A program made the translations under genes and the position numbers. From positions 1 through 64,000 of the forward strand of contig JAINUW010000164.1 in assembly GCA_020205615.1 (NCBI GenBank): 64,000 nt of DNA, in the 5' to 3' direction. This document shows positions 35,142 to 43,829 of this stretch, in pieces. How positions within the stretch are numbered: position 1 is the stretch's first letter; every line of letters begins with the position of its first letter. Below the pieces are notes generated by a model. That model was not told the DNA's origin, ran no database searches, and was given only the letters and a program-made list of their open reading frames with translations. The DNA is from Panax quinquefolius. Lineage: Eukaryota; Streptophyta; Magnoliopsida; Apiales; Araliaceae.

Positions 35142-35920
35142 TTGGCTATTTCCTGATTATCCCTTCCAAACTTCTCTGCCGCATGCTTAAGAAAATCACG
35201 GCCATAATTATTCTCAAAACAAGCTGCATCAAACTTATTCACTGACAAGAAATTAGCATCTTTAAAGTATGCTTGTTTGTACAAATATTCAGCAAACTCA
35301 ACCATATTAGGCGGAAGCTCTTTGTAAACAATGGGCTCCTCCCTTCTCGACCGCTTACCCGAATTTCTGATAGGAACTACTGATTTACTTGAAAATAGTG
35401 CAGAAAATCTCCCAGGCACAGATTCATCCTTTAAAACCCCATCACCCAAATTTCTGATAGGAACTACTGATTTACTTGAAAATAGTGCAGATAATCTGCC
35501 AGGCACAGACTCATCCTTTAAAACCCCATCACCCAGCTTCATATTTTTCTTCTTCAAATTATCTCTCCCTTTCTCATTATTCTCTTTTATCCCCTTTTTC
35601 TGTATATTCTCTTTCAAACTCCTTAATTCTTTCTCCAACCCTTTCAATTTCTCCTTCAATTCTTTGGCTTCACCTTCGTCTTCATTTTCGTTTTCGAATT
35701 CGCTCTCGCTTTGCTCGGGCTTTTCGGACAATACGACTGCATCTTTGAACATAACAGCCAATGATTTCTTGGACTTGTTACTGTTGCCTCTAGCATTTTC
35801 CGAATTAATCGATTCAGTATCGAGTTTATGTTTAATTTGAGCCCAAAAAGAGATGGGTCTTAAAATTTTCGAAGAGTATAAACCACAAGGTTCTAGCAAT
35901 GTCCTTAAATTTAATATCAT
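35142..35920 (-). CDS. OZ/VAR3-like protein, exon 1 proximal copy (new start)
   Basis: An open frame that starts at an ATG not belonging to the original gene. The first residues, MILNLRTLL, come from the duplicated MITE, and from EPCGLYSSK onward it is the native exon. It ends at a GCCAA/GTAAGG donor with the codon split AA|A, fitting exon 2. Spliced with 33243-33360 and 32903-33121 it gives 371 residues. Features in order: a basic N-terminal part, an acidic then coiled-coil stretch (roughly residues 60-120, many E/K/L), a tandem 29-residue repeat (LGDGVLKDESVPGR), and the conserved PPNMVEFAEYLYKQAYF plus FENNYGRDFLKHAAEKFG domain. It lacks the native targeting peptide seen at 42142. Whether it is transcribed from here is unknown. 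Confidence 0.65.
35364..35537 (-). repeat. 87-bp in-frame tandem repeat inside exon 1
   Basis: Two 87-base units encode two near-identical 29-residue segments (…SVPGRLSALFSSKSVVPIRN and …SVPGRFSALFSSKSVVPIRN). The same pair occurs in the distal exon copy (about 41503-41676), so the repeat predates the 1.8-kb duplication. Confidence 0.9.
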
Positions 35921-36789
35921 GCCAACACTTAAAACACTATTAAACTACCAACATATCATTTTTAGGCATAAGCATGGAACAAAAATACATTCTTAACATT
36001 TGTAAGTTTTGCAAATGGGATTCTTTTTGTGGAACAAAGGGAGTATATTCTCATCTTTCATCTGTGAAATATTGAGCTTGAATATAAGCTCATAAAGTTG
36101 GAGCCATAAAGAATATGTTTTATACTCCCTATGTTCTAAAAGACTAGGACCAATTTCTTTGTAACACATAATAAATAGGACACTTTTTTCATCTAACGGA
36201 GGGATTATTTTTCAAAGATAGATATAGTACTCACATAAGTTTTTTTTTAAGTAGAAATTAATCTAGAACACAGTCACAGACAACTAAGTACTGATGCTTA
36301 AACTTTAGGATAACTTGGGTGCATATGCAAAGCAGTAAAGTTACAGCTTTGTGCAATTGGCAACAATCACATATTATAACAGAGAATCATTGAAGATAAA
36401 TAGTTATTAAACATTGAGCTTCACCGACTAAGGATTAATGTTCAAGGGAAATTGGAAGAGAGACACCAAATACAGATAAGGGAAAAGACCAACACCATGA
36501 GATCAGAAGTGCTTCATGGCTTTATGAATAATTGAAGGAAAAGAAGGATGAAAAACATAGAACTGAGGAGGCCAGCAGGCAAAAGAGACCAATCATCTTA
36601 ATAAGCTAGTGCCGTACAGGTAGAAAAGTACCCTAACAAATTAATACATCGGAGAATCAGATGGCCTGCCATTCGATATATTGTTAAATCATTAAAGTGT
36701 CATTACACTTTCTAGTTTCCTATAGTTAATTCTATTTTATATTTTTCCCCCTTGGCGCTCTGATCTGAAGTTTGATATTTTAATCAACT
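35891..36789. repeat. Segmental duplication, distal unit part 1
   Basis: Second copy of 34086-34984 (MITE part and intron), cut at CAACT by the insertion of a Tat-type retrotransposon and resumed at 41131. No gene in this part. Confidence 0.92.
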
Positions 36790-37445
36790 TGTTGGGTCGT
36801 GATATTTCTCCTATTGGACCGAATGGATTGGGCCTACATATTCAGTTAGTCCATTGGGTCTTCATTATTAGGTGTTGACATTATTGGATCTAGTCACTTT
36901 ATTATCTTTATTAAGTCCTTCTAGTATCGGACCCAATCAGTGGGTCGACCCATCATATATTTAAATATCTACATCTTTGATTTGTAATGATGAAAAAGCA
37001 TGACGGTTGACTAGAGAACCTGCCATGCATTAATGTGGATGGGATCATAACCGGCCGACGGTAGTAACAGTGACCAAAAGCAGTGGATAAACTACATGCA
37101 GTCGGCAGAACCCATCAGATCAAAGGGGGTGTGTCAGGTAGTAGTGGGTGGCACAGTAATCCAGGCAAAGAGAGTATAACTTAGCAAGGAAGTCTTCACA
37201 AAGAGGTACGCTCTCATACACTTCTTCATTCATAATCACATATACACAGAGAATTATTATTTCTCTCAAGACACTAGACATTATATTCCTCCATTGCTTA
37301 ACCTTGTGAACACGTATACTGACTCTCACGCCTGAGCTATCCCCCGACGGAACCGCCGTCAAGCTTGTGGTGTTTATCGTGTTTACTGTGCAGGATCAGG
37401 GCGTCTTACGTGATTGGGACGTGGCAGAAGATCCTGGCGTTAACA
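36790..37445 (+). repeat. Tat element 5' LTR
   Basis: 656 bp, from TGTTGGGTCGTGATATTT to GCGTTAACA, a direct match to 40467-41125. Visible LTR-to-LTR differences cluster at short sites (TATTCAG/TATTGG, CTCCTATTGGACC/CTCTATTGAATTT). A TATA-like TATATTTAAATA lies near 36955-36970. Confidence 0.92.
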
Positions 37446-37463
37446 TTGGCGCTAGAAGGAGGG
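37446..37463 (+). other. Tat element primer binding site
   Basis: TTGGCGCTAGAAGGAGGG directly follows the 5' LTR. It is unlike the iMet site of the other elements and in the style of Tat-lineage primer sites (TTGGCGCC...). The exact tRNA was not determined. Confidence 0.6.
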
Positions 37464-37529
37464 CTCTTCTAGTGTTATTGAGATATCAATCACAATATTT
37501 CCAGTTGTTCTACATCGGAAGTTATGGCA

Positions 37530-38280
37530 CCAATCGGGGGTTCTCGTTCGAGATCCCCTAAGAGCTTAGAAGATGGTTGGTCTTTGTTGTCGATAAAGAG
37601 CAGGATCATGACCAGAAGGCAAGTAAAAGGCACCCCGCCCATAATTCTAACTTAAAGTGGTCGGTGATAAAGATGATGGTCGAAGCAGAGTAGATAAAGA
37701 CCCAACAGCCATTTCCTGTTTGACCGAAGAGGGTAATCTGCCCTATTGGTCTTTGGGATGATGGTCGAAGCAGAGTAGATGAAGTCCCAATGACCATTTT
37801 TCGATTGAATGAAGAGGGTATCCATACTCTCGGTTGCCGGGATTATGGTCGCACAGCACGAAGACCCGATCCAGGAGCAAGCACCTCGAGAATCACAAAT
37901 AAGGCATTACGCCTCGAGTATCCTCATCACCGCGATGAGAGAGTTTCACCGAAGTATATCCAGAAATCACACTCCCGAGAGTCCACTGGGGCACACCGCC
38001 CTGTAGATACTTTTTTTCGGAGATGCCCGTCTAAGGCTGTCAGGTTCAGATTCAACACACAAAATGCACCCATATTCCTAAGCATCCGAAGAGGATACCT
38101 CATCCTAGGGGTTCTCGAGACTAGGGCACAAACAGACGAGGGAGCAATTCAAGAATATATTCACCCAAGAATGCAAAAAAGGCACTCTGCCTTAAGTGTT
38201 CTCACCGCAGCGAAGGACTCGTCACCAAAGCAGATCTATAAGCCGCACTCTTAGAAATCCGAACACTTCGGTAAATATTT
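37530..38280 (+). pseudogene. Tat gag start and diverged repeat region
   Basis: Near 37528 a frame opens MAPIGGSRSRSPKSLEDGW, resembling the start of Tat gags. It is soon followed by repeats: GATGATGGTCGAAGCAGAGTAGAT twice at about 85-bp spacing (37673, 37758), and a longer unit GGCATTACGCC..GAGTATCCTCATCACCGCGATGA (37895-38010) with a diverged second copy (38170-38265). Such repeats are known in Tat/Ogre/Retand elements. No complete gag domain is present. Confidence 0.5.
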
Positions 38281-38479
38281 CCAAGGTCGGTTGACATTAT
38301 GGTCCGATAATTCTTTCCTGAAGCTGATAATAGTTAAAGAGAAGCCGAGGAGTCTGACAAAGCCGTTGCAGTTCTTCAGCAGAAGCAGAGCTCGTGGACA
38401 TTGCATGCAGATGGGTATTCTATTTTGGACATCAAGACAAAGAAGCTATCAAGGGTCGATCACAATAACAATTAAGATT

Positions 38480-38820
38480 TGATGCATTATCGAAGTTGGC
38501 CACTACAGATGCTTATAACTTTGATGGCAGATGGCGTCTTTCCTTCGGATCAAGATCTGGCAAAGAAAACCAATTACAAGAGTGTCAACTTTGTTCTCAT
38601 TGATGAGAATCTTTATCGAAGGACCTTTTTCGTCATCATTGCTTTCAAACATTTGGTTCTATCCGGAAGTAGTATGTTCTTTGGAAATTCACAAAGATAT
38701 CTATGGCGATCATTTGAATTCAAGTTGTTGCTTTATAAAGCGCTTGGCAGGATATTCATGAAAGAACCGGGAGTCAAGACGATGATTTCGGTGGTTCATC
38801 CACGTTCACTTTTGCACTAT
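38480..38820 (+). pseudogene. Tat integrase N-terminal (HHCC) remnant
   Basis: The frame at 38479-38823 reads QDLAKKTNYKSVNFVLIDEN then LYRRTFF. The overlapping frame at 38531-38761 supplies YPEVVCSLEIHKDIYGDHLN and FIKRLAGYS. Together these match the Tat stretch 'YKKGF..PYLRCL..EEA..VL.EIHEG.CGNH...R.L..K.LR.GY', the lead-in and HH part of the zinc-binding domain. The catalytic core does not follow: a tandem repeat begins at 38815. Non-functional. Confidence 0.65.
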
Positions 38821-39135
38821 TGATCCTGGTCCTATTTGTCCTAAGGTCACTATGGTGTAAGGAGGTATGGTAGGACTCGCTGGCCATTCGATGGTAGCCC
38901 AAGGTCCTTATGATCCTATATTGATCTTATCAGGGTGGTAAGTCAATGGTCACTATTGATCCTGGTCCTATTTGTCCTAAGGTCACTATGGTGTAAGGAG
39001 GTATGGTAGGACTCGCTGGCCATTCGATGGTAGCCCAAGGTCCTTATGATCCTCTATTGATCTTATCAGGTGGTAAGTCAATGGTCACTATCGATCCTTA
39101 TATCTTGGTCCTTATATACTTGTTTCACCCCGAGT
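38813..39135. repeat. Tandem repeat, about 136-bp unit
   Basis: Two full units (38815-38950, 38951-39085) nearly identical, and a third partial unit from 39086. They share TCCTGGTCCTATTTGTCC, CTCGCTGGCCATTCGATGG and GATCTTATCAGG. They replace the integrase core of the Tat element. Confidence 0.93.
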
Positions 39136-39473
39136 GGTAAGCAAGATTTCGATGGTGCAAGGAGGATCATCCAAATTCACCTCACATTACTTAACCGATC
39201 TCACACTTCGGAAACGATAAGTATACATTACTTTATTTTGTTCAAGTGTTGAGTTCGGTTCATTCAATCTCATTCATTAAATTCTATCCATTAAATTGAT
39301 TCACTTCATTTCATAAATTAAGCGTTATATCGCCTTATCTAGTTCATGTCCTAAGTTAAGTTCATACTGATTAATTGATCTTTGAATTATTGACAAGAAA
39401 TGTTCATTCGTAAGTAATAAGGCATGAAGTTGATATTTTAAATATTAGCTTTATTTACAACAAGTTAGAATTT

Positions 39474-40060
39474 TTACGAGAAAGTTCTACAAACTAAAGA
39501 TAAGGAGAGGTCATCTTCAGCTTCTTCCTCATCATCGTCACCATCTAAAGAGTCTGAAGAGATGGATCTACCTTGGCTGAGCTTTTTTGCCTTTACTTTG
39601 GCAGATTTCATATCCTTTCGCATACATATATGGACGATCTTATTGTTCAAATTTCGGCGGATTTTTCGATTCTCACCAGATCTCCTTACGAAAGTCTTGA
39701 TCAATGGCGGACCCAAATCTCTAAGGGCGAAGCTCTTTGAGCTCTTCTTCGAGCTTCCGACGATGTACCGGATGCTTTGATCCTTTAGCTCGACAGATCG
39801 GCATTTATATCGTTGATGACCGATGAGTGGCCTTGGTCGCGTTTCGAGTTCTTCTTTGACCTTGTCGATATCCTTAGAAGGCATTCATTGTTGAGAAGAA
39901 CAATGTCAAGGTCGCTTCTTTCCTTTTGCCAAACATAGACTTCAGAATGGCTTTTTCCTTGGTATTCCCTTCGGCATTCTCTTCGGTATTATCTTCGGTA
40001 TTCCCTTCGGCATTATCTTCGGTATTCTCTTCGGCATTATCTTGATTAGATCCTTTTCGG
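39474..40060 (-). pseudogene. Antisense ORF in Tat element 3' region
   Basis: Minus-strand frame 39884-39474 (136 residues, basic middle with RRSGENRKIRRNLNNK, acidic serine-rich end SSDSLDGDDDEEEAEDD). Just upstream on the minus strand, in another frame, an acidic repeat of the kind ENTEDNAEGNTEDN (about 39955-40035) leads into KSMFGKRKEATLTLFFS. One shift near 39885 separates them. Some Tat-lineage elements such as Retand are known to carry an antisense ORF in exactly this place, between integrase and the 3' LTR. The reading is plausible but its product is unknown. Confidence 0.45.
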
Positions 40061-40451
40061 CTTCGCAGATGACCAATATTAATCGATCAGTTCAGATTGA
40101 TGGTCAAATCTCAACTTCCTTTAGTCCGGTATATCACTCCTTCACCCATCGGGTTCCATGATGGAATTATTACGAACCGATGATCATCGATGTCGCCACG
40201 CCTTGCCTAGATTCGTAAGAGAATGGTTTTTGTGGCGAAGGTTTGGGTTGTTCGAGAGGCGGTGAAATATTTGTTGTTGTATGTTAAATTGAAGCGGGCT
40301 CTTTAAATGGACTTCAATCTTAATTGATGTTGCCATTTGATATTCACCATACGGGCTTGATAGCCGTATTTTGGGCCTTCATTGGTCTTATATTAGTTCC
40401 TTTTGTCCGAACCTGATGCCATTTATAGTTTCTATTAAACCTCTGTTTAAT

Positions 40452-40466
40452 AAAAACTAGGGGCAA
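40452..40466 (+). other. Tat element polypurine tract
   Basis: AAAAACTAGGGGCAA immediately before the TG of the 3' LTR. Confidence 0.7.
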
Positions 40467-41125
40467 TGTTGGTCGTGATATTTCTCTATTGAATTTGAAT
40501 GGATTGGGCCTACATATTGGTTAGTCCATTGGGTCTTCATTATTGGGTGTTGACATTATTGGATCTAGTCACTTTATTATCTTTATTAAGTCCTTCAAGT
40601 ATCGGACCCAATCGGTGGGTCGACCCATCATATATTTAAATATCTACATCTTTGATTTGTAATGATGAAAAAAAGCATGACGGTTGACTAGAAAACCACA
40701 CATGCATTAATGTGGATGGGATCATAACCGGCCGACGGTAGTAACAGTTGACCAAAAGCGGTGGATAAACTACATGCAGTCGGCAGAACCCATCGAGATC
40801 AAAGGGGTGTGTCGGTAGTAGTGGGTGGTACAGTAATCCAGGCAAAGAGAGTATAACTTAGCAAGGAAGTCTTCACAAAGAGGTACGCTCTCATATTCTT
40901 CTTCATTCATAATCACATATACACAGAGAATTATTATTTCTCTCTCAAGACACAAGACATTATATTCCTCCATTGTTTAACCTTGTGAACACGTTATCTC
41001 GACTCTCACGCTCGAAGCTATCCCCGACGGAACCGCCGTCAAGCTTGTGGTGTTTATCGTGTTTACTGTGCAGGATCAGGGCGTCTTACGTGATTGGGAC
41101 GTGGCAGAAGATCCTGGTGTTAACA
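40467..41125 (+). repeat. Tat element 3' LTR
   Basis: 659 bp, from TGTTGGTCGTGATATTT to GTGTTAACA, followed by the right target duplication CAACT. Direct match to 36790-37445. Confidence 0.92.
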
Positions 41126-41280
41126 CAACTCATAGCTAGCCACTTAATAGTAAGTTTTAGTATAAATTCAAGGAAAAGTTACAACTTGAGAACTCCCAAA
41201 ATCAATCTCATATTTTCAAGATCACCCTCTATAAGGTAAAAAAAAGATGTATAGATAAAAAGATGTATTAATATCCTTAC

Positions 41281-42142
41281 TTGGCTATTTCCTGATTATC
41301 CCTTCCAAACTTCTCTGCCGCATGCTTAAGAAAATCACGGCCATAATTATTCTCAAAACAAGCTGCATCAAACTTATTCACTGACAAGAAATTAGCATCT
41401 TTAAAGTATGCTTGTTTGTACAAATATTCAGCAAACTCAACCATATTAGGCGGAAGCTCTTTGTAAACAATGGGCTCCTCCCTTCTCGACCGCTTACCCG
41501 AATTTCTGATAGGAACTACTGATTTACTTGAAAATAGTGCAGAAAATCTCCCAGGCACAGATTCATCCTTTAAAACCCCATCACCCAAATTTCTGATAGG
41601 AACTACTGATTTACTTGAAAATAGTGCAGATAATCTGCCAGGCACAGACTCATCCTTTAAAACCCCATCACCCAGCTTCATATTTTTCTTCTTCAAATTA
41701 TCTCTCCCTTTCTCATTATTCTCTTTTATCCCCTTTTTCTGTATATTCTCTTTCAAACTCCTTAATTCTTTCTCCAACCCTTTCAATTTCTCCTTCAATT
41801 CTTTGGCTTCACCTTCGTCTTCATTTTCGTTTTCGAATTCGCTCTCGCTTTGCTCGGGCTTTTCGGACAAAACGACTGCATCTTTGAACATAACAGCCAA
41901 TGATTTCTTGGACTTGTTACTGTTGCCTCTAGCATTTTCCGAATTAATCGATTCAGTATCGAGTTTATGTTTAATTTGAGCCCAAAAGAGATGGGTCTTA
42001 AAATTTTCGAAGAGTATAAACCACAAGGTTCAAGGGAATTAAAAAATATGACATTGGTTGGGAATGAAACGCTATCTAGAGGATTGCGGAGTTTGCAGAG
42101 TGCGCGAAAATGGCGAGAGTAAAGGTTTCTGAGAAAAATCAT
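41281..42142 (-). pseudogene. OZ/VAR3-like protein, exon 1 distal copy with native start
   Basis: Carries the true 5' end. From ATG at 42142 it reads MIFLRNLYSRHFRALCKL, an Arg-rich, acid-free start typical of a mitochondrial (or dual) targeting peptide, and runs into SLEPCGLYSSKILRPISF. Then an A run at 41984-41987 has four bases where the proximal copy has five (35845-35849), shifting the frame. Beyond it the original frame (from 42026 down) is open to the same GCCAA/GTAAGG donor at 41281. Without the shift, exon 1 plus exons 2 and 3 would give about 399 residues. Either the gene is disabled here and rescued by the proximal copy, or one A was lost in sequencing. Confidence 0.75.
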
Positions 42143-43365
42143 GACGTATAGTAGAGGAAGTTGTGATATTTGGGGTTTAAGAATTGAGAGGAAATGTTTT
42201 CAGATGGGTCAGGTCGGGAATGTATCCAATTCAGTCTAGAGTCCGACTTAGCTTTGAACCCGTATCATCCTTTAAAGTTGGGCTAAAATAATTAGTCCAA
42301 TCCAGTTTTCTTCTCTTTTTTAAAAATTTCAAAATTTTGAGTCTCGGATCGGATGTGTGCCAAATACATAAACTATTTTTTTTTTTTTTAATATTATAGT
42401 ATGTCTTGCAGTCGTTACATATTAATTAACGAAAAAAATAACATTTGTATTTAATGTTAGATTTTTTGGTTTATAAAAATTGAAAGGAATTTTAAAGTCA
42501 AGATAGTATGCCTTATTATCTTAGATTAAATTTTAATATTATTAATATCCTTCTATTAAAAAAATTATGAGATTAATTTATGTTTAATTATTAAAATTAG
42601 CCGTAAAAATTATGAGCTAGGGCTAGGGCGCTACCGCCTGGGGCCCACAGCTGAGGGGGGCCTCAAATTTTTTTATAAACTTATGTATATATGTGTATGT
42701 AAAAAAGGAACAATTACATATTCTAATACATTTTTAAAAATAATTACATCAATAGTAAGACTCATATAATATTTATATAACTAATACACTTTTATATTTA
42801 TTTACATATTCTAGTGTAATTAGGATTCCTTAATTTAAGGAATTATAATTCAATTAAATTTCTTAATTTAAGGATTCCACTTCAGATTTGCCATGTGATT
42901 TACTAGCACCTTTCTATATTGTTCATCTATCGTCTTTTTTTTCAGCTTATGTCTCCTTTACTAGAACTTGATACAAAGATTAGTGGCTAAACCAATGCGA
43001 TATCTTTGAAAAACTAATATTCTTCCGGAGGTCTCCTCTTTGCTCCCCACTGTTCCAACATTTAAAGTCGAGGCATGTAGAAGCACGCCTATCGCGCCTC
43101 ATGAGGGCGTTCTCGTGGCTCATGGCCAAGATCATCCCCTCCACCGTGGCGTGCCGTGAATCTGCAGTGATCGATCGGCATGGGAGAGAAATCGATCGGC
43201 GACCACCCAACTTGAATAAATTGACCGTGTGGAGAGAAGTCGATCCTGGGCGCTGAGAGCGGAGATAGGAGGATTGAGCCCATTTTGAGGCGATGAGGGT
43301 GGGGTTGAGGCGGTGTTGGTCGTCGCCGGTTAGTGTTAGTATAAAAATATTGCTACGCTTTTAAA
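42143..43365. other. Upstream region of the OZ/VAR3-like gene
   Basis: Promoter side of the minus-strand gene, about 42143-42400. I see no convincing TATA box. 42370-42860 is AT-rich. 42630-42665 has a short GC island (GGGGCCCACAGCTGAGGGGGG). 42990-43340 is clearly GC-richer than its surroundings, with a minus-strand frame (43089-43283) that resembles nothing I know. It may be a captured gene fragment or old coding DNA. Confidence 0.4.
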
Positions 43366-43404
43366 AAATAAAATTATTTTGAATGTGGTGCAGTTGGTAG
43401 CCAA

Positions 43405-43825
43405 ACTTTGATACAAAGGTAACCATTTTAGTTTTTGTGGGTAACCAAATATTCATAAAAAAAAGGTTACCTTAGTATAAAGGTTTTGTTACCTTGGTAT
43501 AAATGTTTAGGTACCTTGGTACGAAGGTTTGGTTATCAATATTACATTACACATCACTCTATTATCTCTCTTTCCTATGCAGTGTTCTATTTTTTATTTA
43601 CCTTCATGAAATTGGTTGCCAAACTTTTAGACCAAAGAAATAAATTCGTACTGCATCTGTGAAGGTAGATTTGGTTACCTTGGTATAAAGGTTTGGTTAC
43701 CTTGGTATAAATGTTTGGTTACCTTGGTACGAAAGTTATCAATATTATATTTTACATCAGTCTCTTATCTCTCTCTTCCCTATGACCGTTTCTATTTTTT
43801 ATTGGTTACCTTGGTATAAACGCGT
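43405..43825. repeat. GGTTACCTTGGTATAAA minisatellite, two blocks
   Basis: Units of about 22-26 bases, GGTTACCTTGGTATAAAGGTTT, occur four or five times at 43400-43535, again at 43670-43742, and once at 43803. Each block is followed by a matching tail (TATCAATATTA..CATCACTCT/CAGTCTCTTATCTCTC), so the whole approximately 230-bp block is a diverged direct duplication. Confidence 0.85.
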
Positions 43826-43829
43826 GGAC

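Larger units (their letters stand above)
34086..35890. repeat. 1.8-kb segmental duplication, proximal unit
   Basis: Contains the right part of a MITE, about 0.9 kb of intron and exon 1 without its first 41 codons. It is directly followed by a second copy (35891-36789 continuing at 41131-42028). The copies differ by a few substitutions (for example GCGAATGG/GCAAATGG, TAGCGCC/TAGTGCC) and rare indels. The joint shows a TTC shared by both breakpoints. Confidence 0.92.
36785..41130 (+). mobile_element. Tat-type Ty3/gypsy element, internally deleted
   Basis: Complete insertion of 4336 bp (36790-41125) flanked by a perfect 5-bp target duplication CAACT (36785-36789, 41126-41130). Two LTRs (656 and 659 bp, TG..CA ends), a primer site and a polypurine tract are all in place. 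Inside are the start of gag, diverged Tat-type repeats, a piece of integrase and an antisense frame. Protease and RT are not recognisable, so it is non-autonomous. It sits in intron 1 of the minus-strand gene and in the opposite orientation to it. The proximal duplicate lacks the element, so insertion followed duplication or hit only one copy. Confidence 0.92.

Noticed and set aside
35331..35840. 169-residue + strand ORF (and its twin at 41470-41979)
   Set aside because: It is the antisense shadow of the OZ/VAR3-like exon, Ser/Phe-rich because the real strand is Lys/Glu-rich. Splice signals and family motifs are on the minus strand only.
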